A stretch of 11,224 nucleotides of DNA, taken from assembly GCA_937960625.1 (NCBI GenBank), contig CALGPD010000344.1, positions 1-11,224 of the forward strand. Direction: 5' to 3'. This document shows positions 1 to 7,244 of the stretch, one piece after another. The notes beneath the pieces are model-generated. The model was not told where the DNA came from and made no database searches. It saw only the letters and a list, made by a program, of their open reading frames with translations. Each line of letters begins with the position of its first letter. Positions within the stretch are counted from its first letter, which is position 1. Both the position numbers and the translations under genes were made by a program. Source of the DNA: an uncultured Spirochaetia bacterium (lineage in GTDB: Bacteria > Spirochaetota > CALGPD01).

Positions 1-406
1 TCTCAAACCTGTCCCAGATAATTATATTGTTTTCACTGATGCCCGCGCTTTTTAGTTTTTCAATTAATATATCAACGATTGATTTATGAGAAACCATATT
101 ATGCTGCCAGTCAACCGGGTTTATTTTTATTCCCACAACGTCATTAGGGGAGAAAAATGATTTAAATGCTGCAGTAGAATTATTTTTATTAACGAGTTTA
201 TTCATTCCCTCTTCAATCATTTCCCGCACAACGGATTTATTATCTTTGTAATTTTTAACCGCGTTTTTATTATAAACTTGATATACAAGGCTTTTATTAA
301 GTTTTGATGAAAATAAATTATTAGCGGGTAGAATTGAACCTAAAGTTAACCCCGTTGTAATGCCCGCGCTTTTTTTAATAAAATCCCTTCTTGTTATTTT
401 TTTCAT
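1..406 (-). CDS. DUF362 family protein with Tat signal, C-terminus cut by window edge
   Basis: The ATG is at 404-406 and the frame stays open to base 1, giving 135 N-terminal residues; the rest lies outside the window. Residues 1-12 carry a twin-arginine export motif (RRDFIKK, Arg6-Arg7), followed by a mildly hydrophobic Ala/Gly/Leu stretch to about residue 33, so export in folded form by Tat is likely. The mature part has the DUF362 opening: 'VGIKINP' near residues 90-96, then 'HKSIVDILIEKLKSAGI' and 'NNIIIWDR'. DUF362 proteins are often annotated as iron-sulfur or uncharacterised; no Cys cluster is visible in this part and the activity is unknown. The start lies 3 bp after the stop of the secreted gene upstream, with a GAAAGG-like site inside that gene's end, which suggests co-transcription and translational coupling. 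Family call is good; function is not assigned. Confidence 0.82.
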   Translation of the reverse strand, partial: MKKITRRDFIKKSAGITTGLTLGSILPANNLFSSKLNKSLVYQVYNKNAVKNYKDNKSVVREMIEEGMNKLVNKNNSTAAFKSFFSPNDVVGIKINPVDWQHNMVSHKSIVDILIEKLKSAGISENNIIIWDRFE

Positions 407-409
407 AAT

Positions 410-1087
410 TTAATAAATTACCTTTCTTGTTACATATGCAGTACTAATCAGTCTCCAAGTTTTTCCCGCTTTCATATAATATTTTACTTTCAGAAACATA
501 TTTTTATACGCTTTTTTAATTACATCAAACCCTGTCTTACCTGTTAACTTGATTTTCATAATAGTGCCGTTAAAATTTAAATTTTTTTTCTGTCCGCTAA
601 GATGAAAAATTAATAGACGGTTGTTTGTGGTTGTTTTAAAAAATGTTTTAACCGGTATTTGATAATACATGTTCCTTATTGGGATAGTAATATAGGTCTT
701 CCATTTGCTGTTTTGCGTTATTTTGTTTTTGGGTAAAATAGGATACCTTTGTCTTTTTATATTTCGTTTTCCGTTTACTATAAGCATTCTTCCTCTTCTA
801 TCCATTGTTAAAGTACCGCCTATTTTCCGGGGGATTATTTTATTGTTATGCATGAAATTTTTTAGTTTCCATTTTATTTTTGCTGTGGCTTTTGCAGATG
901 AAACATGTGTGATTGTGTTTTGAACAATAAATGAAAAAGTGTTTTTTTCCCCATTCCAATTTTTCACTTTCCAATTTTCTTTAATGTTATATTGAGAATT
1001 TTTAATAAAATTTAACCGTAATAAGTAACTCTTTGCGTTTACTATACACGGTATTGCAACTAATAAACAGATTGAAATTTTTTTCAT
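410..1087 (-). CDS. Secreted protein of unknown function, first gene of a two-gene unit
   Basis: This encodes 225 residues from an ATG at 1085-1087, with a GGGAG ribosome site at 1094-1098 (minus strand), 6 nt upstream. Residues 1-18 form a short Sec signal peptide (charged MKK, hydrophobic core, 'VNA' before the likely cleavage point), so the product is probably periplasmic or surface-exposed. The mature part is Lys/Arg/Asn-rich and reads as alternating short beta strands, for example the segment around 'GGTLTMDRRGRMLIVNGKR' at residues 86-104. There is no cysteine after the signal region, no catalytic motif and no transmembrane segment, and I do not recognise the family. It sits directly upstream of the Tat-exported DUF362 gene (3-bp gap) and divergent from a MerR regulator, so it may belong to the regulator's target unit. 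It could be a small beta-barrel or carrier-like envelope protein, but that is a guess. Confidence 0.75.
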   Translation of the reverse strand: MKKISICLLVAIPCIVNAKSYLLRLNFIKNSQYNIKENWKVKNWNGEKNTFSFIVQNTITHVSSAKATAKIKWKLKNFMHNNKIIPRKIGGTLTMDRRGRMLIVNGKRNIKRQRYPILPKNKITQNSKWKTYITIPIRNMYYQIPVKTFFKTTTNNRLLIFHLSGQKKNLNFNGTIMKIKLTGKTGFDVIKKAYKNMFLKVKYYMKAGKTWRLISTAYVTRKVIY

Positions 1088-1202
1088 ATATAACTCCCGA
1101 ATAATTCATATTATATAGTTTACTTAGTTACGTAACGTAACGTGCAAGAATTTTTTTTATGAGTTATAATTTTTATCTAATTATGATATTCTATCCAGTA
1201 TT
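1088..1202. promoter_or_regulatory. Divergent promoter/operator region between secreted gene and MerR gene
   Basis: The perfect palindrome GTTACGTAAC lies at 1127-1136, embedded in a tandem of the pentamer ACGTA (1130-1143). For the minus-strand gene, a TATAAT -10 lies at 1115-1110. The palindrome falls just upstream of it; a TTACGT hexamer at 1140-1135 would give a 19-bp spacer, the unusual length typical of MerR-activated promoters, though it is a poor -35. A TTGCAC at 1147-1142 is a better hexamer but too far away (26 bp). For the plus-strand regulator, TATAAT is at 1165-1170 and TATGAT at 1182-1187, neither with a clear -35. Placement between a MerR gene and its divergent neighbour suggests an autoregulatory or target operator; this is inferred. 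Confidence 0.45.
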
Positions 1203-2042
1203 ATGGAAGATAAAGATTTTTACTCAAGCGGAGAAATGGCAAAAATATGCGGAATTTCTCTCAGAACGGTAAGGTATTATGATGAAATAGGCCTTGTAGT
1301 ACCAAAGATAAAAGATGAGCATACAAATCATAGATTTTATACCCGTTTTCATATCTGGCAATTTGAGATGATTAAATTATTGAAAGAACTGAACTTTTCT
1401 CTTGATGAAATACGTAAGCTTGATTTTAAAAATATTGATTTAACATTTGAAAACTTAAAAACTAAAAAACAACGTAATCTTGAAGAGATTGAAAAACTTA
1501 AAAAATCAAATTTAATAATCGACCAATGGATTTATTCTTTAAGTTGGTATAGAGAAAACGTTATACCGGATTTACAAGAAACGCAAAAGATAAAATACAT
1601 TCCAAGCCGCCGTGTTGCATATTTACGGAAAACCTCTCCTGATACTTTCGAATACAGATTGAAACGGTATAGAGAATTCTATAAACTTACCAATCCGGCT
1701 AAACTCAATCTATTCGGCCCTGTGTTATATCTTTATCATTCTGAGAATAAATACGGACAGGATGATGTGGATTATGAGATTTGCCAACAGATAAAACGTG
1801 ATTATTGTTCAGGGGATGTTTCGATAAGAATTATTCCTGAAGGTGAATACGCTGTATATATTCATCAAGGTACTCACGAAAAGCTGGGTCAGAGCTATTT
1901 TTCATTAAGAACGTGGATGCATTTAAAAGGTTATAAAAAAGCCGGCCCTGATATTTTTCAATTTATTTTTAATCAAGGTATGGCTAGAAAAGATGAGGAA
2001 CTGATTACTGAGATACAAATTAAGGTGACAAAAGATAAGTAA
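1203..2042 (+). CDS. MerR-family transcriptional regulator with GyrI-like effector domain (BmrR type)
   Basis: The 279 residues match the length of BmrR-type MerR regulators. Residues 8-74 are the winged helix-turn-helix ('SSGEMAKICGISLRTVRYYDEIGL', then the HRFY wing and 'WQFEMIKLLKELNFSLDEIRKL'). Residues 75-110 form the Lys/Glu-rich dimerisation coiled coil. Residues about 130-275 are a GyrI-like (SOUL/AraC effector-binding type) domain, with 'FGPVLYLYHSE' at 171-181 and 'IPEGEYAVYIHQGTHEKLGQSYFSLRTWM' at 211-239. Such proteins bind hydrophobic or cationic ligands and untwist long-spacer promoters. No efflux pump is nearby; candidate targets are the divergent secreted/DUF362 unit, its own promoter, and the hydrolase 48 bp downstream. 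The ATG at 1203 preserves the full HTH, but no Shine-Dalgarno is visible in the preceding 15 bases, so initiation may be weak or from a very short leader. Confidence 0.9.
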   Translation: MEDKDFYSSGEMAKICGISLRTVRYYDEIGLVVPKIKDEHTNHRFYTRFHIWQFEMIKLLKELNFSLDEIRKLDFKNIDLTFENLKTKKQRNLEEIEKLKKSNLIIDQWIYSLSWYRENVIPDLQETQKIKYIPSRRVAYLRKTSPDTFEYRLKRYREFYKLTNPAKLNLFGPVLYLYHSENKYGQDDVDYEICQQIKRDYCSGDVSIRIIPEGEYAVYIHQGTHEKLGQSYFSLRTWMHLKGYKKAGPDIFQFIFNQGMARKDEELITEIQIKVTKDK

Positions 2043-2090
2043 TATGATATTATAATTTAGTTTTATGATAAAAAATCCTAGGAGTATATA

Positions 2091-3014
2091 GTGAAAAAAA
2101 TTGTAATTTTTATTTTGATTATTTTAATTTCTTTTTCTTTGAAAATAAAACTTACTGCATATGGTAGCTTATATTTGCCCACAAGGGCGGGGAAAGGAAT
2201 GCCGGGTACTTATCAATTAAAGGCTACCGTTCCATCCTTCTACCAAAGAAGCGGTGTGAAGGCGATGCTATATATTCCGTATTTTAAGGCAAAACGTGCT
2301 GGAAAAAGCCCTCTAATTATATATTTTCACGGTACAACGCGTAATCCATATGCATTTATGCGCCCGTGGACGATGAAACACTTTGCTTTTTTAAACCAGT
2401 TTACTTTATTAAGCGTTCAAAATATATGGGGGCTTGATACAAGAAACAGGGATACGGCAAGGGCTGTTATGGACAGCATGGACGCAGCGGTTCAAATAAC
2501 GAAAAAGCTTATTAAGTTAAATTTAGTCAGTCCAAATCTCGTTTTTAGTATAGGATTCTCATCAGGTGGGTTTGCCGCGCTTTGTTCGGCAATATACAGG
2601 CCCGATATTTTTCGTGGTTTCGCCAGTATCAAAGGAAATTTTTATAAAGACGTTGCAGAGATAGTTTTAAAGCAGGGGAAAAATGTAAGGCAAAGTTTAG
2701 GTTTGCGGAATACAAGAACCGTAAAAAATTTATCCGGTTTCATTGCTTTGGGCGGGGTTAGAGATAGCAGCCGTGTAAGGAGACAGACATCAAAAGCATT
2801 TTTATATTTGAACCGTTTGAATGTAAAATATATGTTTAAGAAGTACAACAATGAAGGACATTACATTTCCCGTGCTAACTTTTATGGTTTTTGGAATATG
2901 GTTAGAAAAATAATGAATAACAAGCAACCCCGGTATTATAATAATGAAGATGAAACCCAGAGACGGAATGCTGAAGCAGTGAGGCAATATAAACCGTATA
3001 ATTACAGACGGTAA
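2091..3014 (+). CDS. Secreted alpha/beta-hydrolase (PHB depolymerase/feruloyl esterase-like)
   Basis: This encodes 307 residues from a GTG start, chosen because AGGAG (2080-2084) sits 6 nt upstream. The N-terminus (residues 1-24) is a Sec signal: MKK, then an Ile/Leu/Phe-rich core. The mature part has an alpha/beta-hydrolase layout: 'LIIYFHGTT' with oxyanion-hole His80-Gly81, the nucleophile elbow Gly155-Phe-Ser157-Ser-Gly159, a probable acid Asp225 in 'GGVRDSS', and His257 in 'EGHYIS'. The full Ser-Asp-His triad is therefore plausible. The nearest families are secreted poly(3-hydroxyalkanoate) depolymerase-like and feruloyl/acetyl-xylan esterase-like enzymes; the substrate cannot be read from the sequence. 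The last 30 residues are a charged, Tyr/Arg/Asn-rich tail outside the fold. It follows the MerR gene by 48 bp in the same direction and may be co-transcribed with it, though a TATAAT at 2051-2056 could allow its own promoter. Confidence 0.83.
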   Translation: MKKIVIFILIILISFSLKIKLTAYGSLYLPTRAGKGMPGTYQLKATVPSFYQRSGVKAMLYIPYFKAKRAGKSPLIIYFHGTTRNPYAFMRPWTMKHFAFLNQFTLLSVQNIWGLDTRNRDTARAVMDSMDAAVQITKKLIKLNLVSPNLVFSIGFSSGGFAALCSAIYRPDIFRGFASIKGNFYKDVAEIVLKQGKNVRQSLGLRNTRTVKNLSGFIALGGVRDSSRVRRQTSKAFLYLNRLNVKYMFKKYNNEGHYISRANFYGFWNMVRKIMNNKQPRYYNNEDETQRRNAEAVRQYKPYNYRR

Positions 3015-3125
3015 CTGACGTGTTTTAAACCTTAGTGTGTTTAGATTGAATTTTATTTTTTTTGAATTTACTTTATTTCAATTAGGTTTATAATAATGCA
3101 TCTTACGCGTTTAGGAGTGTTTAAA

Positions 3126-3632
3126 GTGAAAAACAAAAAAAAATACGTTTTATCATCGTTGGTTTTATCCTTTTTAATGTTAACCTTTTCCCCGGATAAA
3201 CTTTCGGCAAATCAACCAAATTTTAGAAAACTTTACTTTTTTCAGCACAAGCTGCTTCCCCGTTGGACACACCGCTCACGAGGTAAGTTTTTCAAAGCTT
3301 TGATGAATCAAGATTACCGCGTTTTCAACAGAGTTGCGAATAAGTATCTTGGTGAAGAATACACCAGCAAAATTAAGTTTAAAAAGTATGAAAATTTAAA
3401 CGGTGTATTGATAACTTTTCCTACTCCATTTAAAAGCCCTTTATGCTACTATGTTTTTATTATGAAAAAAGGTGAAGGAAATTATAAGTATTATACTTAC
3501 GAAAAAACCATGGGTTTTACTAAGGGTGCGGTTGGCGCTTATTGCTGTTGGACAGCGAGCGGCAGGCATAGAACCTTTGGGATTAAAAAGTATAAAGATG
3601 CTGAGAGTTTTATCGCGGAGTTTAGCAAGTAA
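3126..3632 (+). CDS. Small secreted protein of unknown function (GTG start)
   Basis: I place the start at GTG 3126, giving 168 residues, because AGGAG at 3113-3117 sits 8 nt upstream. The in-frame ATG at 3096 would add ten residues, put this ribosome site inside the coding region, and bury the signal peptide. From 3126 the protein opens with VKNKKK, a hydrophobic core and a polar 'LSANQ' region near residue 30, a typical Sec signal. The mature 140 residues are rich in Tyr, Lys and Phe, with cysteines at 107, 140 and 141 (an adjacent 'CCW' pair) and segments such as 'YYVFIMKKGEGNYKYYTYEK' suggesting beta hairpins. I do not recognise a family. It lies 111 bp after the hydrolase and 47 bp before the CPBP protease, all on the plus strand, so one transcript is possible but unproven. 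Confidence 0.7.
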   Translation: MKNKKKYVLSSLVLSFLMLTFSPDKLSANQPNFRKLYFFQHKLLPRWTHRSRGKFFKALMNQDYRVFNRVANKYLGEEYTSKIKFKKYENLNGVLITFPTPFKSPLCYYVFIMKKGEGNYKYYTYEKTMGFTKGAVGAYCCWTASGRHRTFGIKKYKDAESFIAEFSK

Positions 3633-3679
3633 GGTTAAATAATCTTTCACTTAACTATTAATCTGAACCGGGTATAAAG

Positions 3680-4480
3680 TTGAAAAAGTTTGCATATTCA
3701 AAAATTTTAAAAATTGCATCATTTTTGATTATCGTTGCATTATCTTTGTTTATCCCGCGTTCTCACATGGGATATTTAATAAAATTTATTTCTATATTTG
3801 TATGCTTAGCCTTGGGCTTTTATATATATAAAACAGATTCCGGTTTATTCGTTTTAGTTCTATTTTTCTTGATAAATATTGTATTCGCGACCCTTTCTTT
3901 TTTCATAATCGACACTTATAAGATATATATACCGCAGGCAGGCTATGTATTGTCACTTCTGATTTATATTCCGGTAATTCAAACAAATAAAAAATACAAG
4001 GAAAGGATAACGTGGAATAAATCCGGTAAGATTGATAAAGCCGTTGTGTTATTAATTTTTGTAATGACTGTAATATCAGCTGTCTCGTTATATTTATGGG
4101 CAGTTTTTATAAAAAAAGATTTGAGCATGTTTAGAATTTATATCCCTAAAGCCCATTATTTAGTATTAATAGCGTATGCATTATTTTTTCCGCTATATAA
4201 CGCAGTTATAGAGGAGTTTATTTCAAGAGCAGTTCTTTATGACGGGTTTTTTAATCTTTCAGGAAATATTCCTGTTACAATAATATCACAGGCAATGGTT
4301 TTCAGTCTCTGGCACTTTTTCGGCTTTCCAGGCGGTGTTGTTGGCGTTGTTATGGTTTTTATATGGTCGTTGTTTCTTGGGTTTATACGATATAAATCAA
4401 AAGGAATGCTTGCCCCTCTTGCGGCTCATTTTTTCGCTGATTTATCAATCGTTATTATATTATACTTTCTCATTATGTAA
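3680..4480 (+). CDS. CPBP-family intramembrane metalloprotease (CAAX protease/Abi type)
   Basis: This encodes 266 residues with about seven to eight hydrophobic helices, so it is an integral inner-membrane protein. The C-terminal half has the CPBP (formerly Abi/CAAX) motifs: Glu178-Glu179 with Arg183 in 'EEFISRAVLY', the second motif 'FSLWHFFGFP' with His212, and the third motif 'LAAHFFADL' with His250 and Asp254. These residues are the expected metal and catalytic set, so activity is plausible. Bacterial members are often found with peptide maturation, immunity or membrane-protein processing, but no bacteriocin or precursor peptide is visible here. The start is TTG at 3680 behind a modest GGGT site (3670-3673); the next in-frame ATG (residue 30) would remove the first membrane segment. 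The following GNAT gene begins 15 bp downstream, strongly suggesting one operon. Confidence 0.85.
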   Translation: MKKFAYSKILKIASFLIIVALSLFIPRSHMGYLIKFISIFVCLALGFYIYKTDSGLFVLVLFFLINIVFATLSFFIIDTYKIYIPQAGYVLSLLIYIPVIQTNKKYKERITWNKSGKIDKAVVLLIFVMTVISAVSLYLWAVFIKKDLSMFRIYIPKAHYLVLIAYALFFPLYNAVIEEFISRAVLYDGFFNLSGNIPVTIISQAMVFSLWHFFGFPGGVVGVVMVFIWSLFLGFIRYKSKGMLAPLAAHFFADLSIVIILYFLIM

Positions 4481-4495
4481 AATCAGGAGTGGTTC

Positions 4496-4975
4496 ATGAA
4501 GGAATTAATTATAAGACAGGCTGAACAAATCGATTTTGACAAGTTAATACCAATATACAACGAATTTATTGATTACCACAAACAATTCGGTGAATCTTTT
4601 AAGAAGGTTGAAAATGCTGCGGATTTGATAAAAAAATATCACGAAAACGAAAATCAAAATGATAATGCGGGTTTATTCGTTGCTTTAATCAACAGCGAGC
4701 TTGTCGGTTTTTGTTTTTGTATAGTACAAAATAAACCCCCAGTCTATATTGAAAGTATAATAGGAGAAATCGGCAGCATTGTGGTAAAACAGGAATTTCA
4801 ACGTCGGGGTATTGGTAAACAGTTATTGAATCTCGCTTTTGAATGGTTTAAATTGAAGGGCATAAAGAGAATAGAAACTCAGTTTGTCATTTCAAATCCA
4901 AAATCATCGGCTTTCTGGGCAAAAATGGATTTTACTCCTTTTATAGAGTCAACGTATTTGAACTTGGAGTTATAG
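4496..4975 (+). CDS. GNAT-family N-acetyltransferase
   Basis: The 159 residues are the usual length for a single GNAT domain. The fold signs are an N-terminal 'ELIIRQAEQIDFDKLIPIY' strand-helix, the strand 'GLFVALINSELVGFCFCIV' at residues 59-77, the motif A strand 'GEIGSIVVKQEF' at 90-101, and the acetyl-CoA pyrophosphate loop Gln102-Arg-Arg-Gly-Ile-Gly107. Motif B follows at 'NPKSSAFWAKMDFTPF'. It should transfer an acetyl group from acetyl-CoA to an amine; the acceptor (small molecule, antibiotic or protein N-terminus) is not predictable. ATG 4496 is preceded by AGGAG at 4485-4489 and starts 15 bp after the CPBP protease stop, so the two are likely co-transcribed. The gene ends 31 bp from the convergent chemoreceptor gene. 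Confidence 0.88.
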   Translation: MKELIIRQAEQIDFDKLIPIYNEFIDYHKQFGESFKKVENAADLIKKYHENENQNDNAGLFVALINSELVGFCFCIVQNKPPVYIESIIGEIGSIVVKQEFQRRGIGKQLLNLAFEWFKLKGIKRIETQFVISNPKSSAFWAKMDFTPFIESTYLNLEL

Positions 4976-5006
4976 TTAAAATAATAGTTTGAGACAGATA
5001 AGAAAA
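4976..5006. other. Short convergent spacer with no clear terminator
   Basis: Only 31 bp separate the stop of the plus-strand acetyltransferase from the stop of the minus-strand chemoreceptor. I see no GC-rich hairpin with a T-tract here on either strand, so the two transcripts probably overlap at their 3' ends or end inside the opposite gene. Confidence 0.5.
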
Positions 5007-7244
5007 TTAATCCTCAACTGTATTGCTTTGTACCGGCTCTTTATGTTTGGAATTATCCTTAGATTTTTCTGTATGATTTTCTTCAAATAAAGCCACTTTA
5101 TTTTCTCCAATGTAAAAACGCGATACTGCGGCTTCAAATTGTGTTGAAATATCTTTTAGTTTTTCCGATACACCGCTAACCTGAGTAGCAGAATCATTAA
5201 GGTTTTGTACAATATTAATATTGTTATAAATAGCTTTGTTAATATCTCCCGAAGCCTGAGATAAGCTGTCCGAGTTCTCATCAATATGCTGTATGTTTGT
5301 TTGAATCTGTTGAAACGTATCAATAAACTCATCTGAGATAGCAACGATTTCTTCAATAAAACTGAAAACGTTTTTAATGTCTGAAGACTGCTGAACTATG
5401 GCGGATAAAACTTTCTGGTTTATCTCGTTGTTTTTATTAACATCGGCGAGGATTTTATCAATTCCCGTTCCGGCTTTTTGTGCAAGCACGTTTGTTTCAT
5501 CAACTTTTGACGTAATGTTTTTAACGATAAGAGTTATTTCGTTCGCGCTTTTACTAGCATTATAAGCTAGCTTTCTAATTTCAGAAGCAACAACCGCGAA
5601 GCCTTTGCCTGCCCCTCCTGCATGTGCTGCTTCAATTGCAGCGTTCATTGCAAGGAGGTTTGTTTGTTCTGTTATATTTTGAATTACGTCAACAACATCA
5701 GAGATTTTTTTGGTAAGGTTTGATACTTCGTTTATGCCTGTGAGTGCATTTTTAATCGTGTCATAACCTTCCTGAGCAACTATTTGCAGAGATTTGGATA
5801 TGGATGAAGAGTTTTCCATAATAGCGAATGATTGTTTTATATTTTCAGCAACCTGTTTGATTGCATCTGCTGACTGGCTTATTTTATTTTTTTGGTTTTC
5901 CGCGTTGCTGTACGCGTTTACAACTGTTTCCGCGACTTTGCTTATATCATCGGTTACTTTATTCAACGAGCTGTTTTGTGCGCTTAACATTGCATACTGG
6001 CTTTCCACACCGCTTACAATTTTATTAACAACATTTGTCGTATGTTCTGATGATGTATCAATATTTTTTGAAGTTGAATTGATATAAGTGCAGATAACAC
6101 TCATAAATGAAATAATTTCAGCAAGATTCTGATGAAGAAGTTTTATTGAGTTAAACAGCCTTCCAATTTCGTCTTCTCTTTTAGTATTTTGAACTTCAAT
6201 GTCAATATTGTTATTTGCAAGTTTTTCCATCATATTAGTTACTTTTTTAATTGGCCTTGTGAAATACGACGCGGAAAATGAAATCAAGGCGAAAATTATA
6301 ATAATTAATACCGCGATTAATATTATTGCTTGATTAATAGCGTAATTTAAGGAGGAAAAAAAGGCTTTACGCTCAAACATGGTTGCCAATAGATAGTCTT
6401 TAAAATTCAAGTTATGAAAAAAAGCGATATATTTTTTACCTTCAAAATCAATTTCATATTGTTTATTTATCTTAAAATATTCATTAGTGCTGAAGCCGTT
6501 AATTTGAATAAACTTTAAAAAACCTTTTGGGAACTGTTTTGTTTTTTGTAATGCTTTGTTTTCTTCATCAGTCAGTTTTTTTGTATAAGAATAGATATAT
6601 TTTTTAACTTGATGCGCAAGAACTATAGATTTTTTATTTACCATAAAATAGTAACCTTGCTTTAGTTTTTGTGCAGTTATAATATTTTGCATTGCGCTTG
6701 CTTTTAGTTTAATAACTACAACTCCAATTATATTGCCGCCCTGATAAACCGGGCTTGAGATATAAATGCCTGCTACTTTAGTGGTAACTCCAATAGACAA
6801 GTCGGAAACAAAAATCTTCCCTTTCATTGCATTACGGAAATAGTTACGGAAAGAATAGTTTTTACCTAACAGTTTGATATTCGTTGTAGATAAACATTTT
6901 CCATTTTTATTTAAAAGATAAACGATTGAGTATGTCTTAGAATTAGCGGATTTTAAATGGTTGAACATTGAATCAACATTTGTTTTTAATTTTTTGTTTT
7001 CGTTTAAAAATTGTTTTACAGTACTTGAATAGGATAAAACTTGAACGGTTTTTTTATGTAATAAATAAAAATTGTTAACTTTGGTGGAAATATTTTTTAA
7101 TATATTTCTTAGGTTTTTTTCTACATTTCCTGATGTAATTCCTTCTAATTGAAAATAGCGTACCAGAACATAACTTCCTAAAGGCAGGATGGATATCAGC
7201 ATAAATAATAAAAAGAATTTGTAATATAATTTTTTTATCTTCAT
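5007..7244 (-). CDS. Methyl-accepting chemotaxis protein with dCache sensor and long signalling bundle
   Basis: This encodes 745 residues. ATG 7242-7244 has an AGGGG site (minus strand, about 7248-7252) just upstream. Order: TM1 (about 9-28); periplasmic dCache sensor (about 30-300), with 'YFRNAMKGKIFVSDLSIG', 'IYISSPVYQGGNIIGVVVIKL' for the distal lobe and 'GYYFMVNKKSIVLAHQ' for the proximal lobe; TM2 (about 304-327, very Ile-rich); HAMP (about 328-375, 'FTRPIKKVTNMM...REDEIGRLFNSI'); then the coiled-coil signalling domain. The kinase-coupling tip is canonical: 'ITEQTNLLAMNAAIEAAHAGGAGKGFAVVASEIRKLA' spans residues 524-560. Both arms from HAMP to tip and back are about 168 residues, near 24 heptads each, longer than the 18 of the E. 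coli 36H receptors. The tail (712-745) is charged and lacks an NWETF-like CheR tether. It couples ligand binding to CheW/CheA; the ligand is unknown. No other chemotaxis gene is in the window. Confidence 0.96.
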   Translation of the reverse strand: MKIKKLYYKFFLLFMLISILPLGSYVLVRYFQLEGITSGNVEKNLRNILKNISTKVNNFYLLHKKTVQVLSYSSTVKQFLNENKKLKTNVDSMFNHLKSANSKTYSIVYLLNKNGKCLSTTNIKLLGKNYSFRNYFRNAMKGKIFVSDLSIGVTTKVAGIYISSPVYQGGNIIGVVVIKLKASAMQNIITAQKLKQGYYFMVNKKSIVLAHQVKKYIYSYTKKLTDEENKALQKTKQFPKGFLKFIQINGFSTNEYFKINKQYEIDFEGKKYIAFFHNLNFKDYLLATMFERKAFFSSLNYAINQAIILIAVLIIIIFALISFSASYFTRPIKKVTNMMEKLANNNIDIEVQNTKREDEIGRLFNSIKLLHQNLAEIISFMSVICTYINSTSKNIDTSSEHTTNVVNKIVSGVESQYAMLSAQNSSLNKVTDDISKVAETVVNAYSNAENQKNKISQSADAIKQVAENIKQSFAIMENSSSISKSLQIVAQEGYDTIKNALTGINEVSNLTKKISDVVDVIQNITEQTNLLAMNAAIEAAHAGGAGKGFAVVASEIRKLAYNASKSANEITLIVKNITSKVDETNVLAQKAGTGIDKILADVNKNNEINQKVLSAIVQQSSDIKNVFSFIEEIVAISDEFIDTFQQIQTNIQHIDENSDSLSQASGDINKAIYNNINIVQNLNDSATQVSGVSEKLKDISTQFEAAVSRFYIGENKVALFEENHTEKSKDNSKHKEPVQSNTVED

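Noticed and set aside
41..376. Repeated string GCCCGCGCTTTTT at 41-53 and near 362-375
   Set aside because: Both copies fall in the same reading frame of the DUF362 gene and encode similar Lys-Ser-Ala-Gly stretches; this is codon reuse, not a DNA repeat element.
705..923. 72-codon plus-strand ORF opposite the secreted-protein gene
   Set aside because: It is antisense to a gene with a clear signal peptide and ribosome site, and its translation is a hydrophobic, cysteine-containing string typical of an antisense shadow.
3026..3043. Possible terminator after the hydrolase (TAAAC ... GTTTA, then T-rich DNA)
   Set aside because: The stem has only 5 pairs, mostly A-T, with an 8-nt loop, and the T-rich tract is interrupted by GATTGAA before it starts.
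3096..3125. Upstream ATG start for the small secreted protein
   Set aside because: A strong AGGAG lies inside this extension, 8 nt before the in-frame GTG at 3126, and starting there gives a normal signal peptide.
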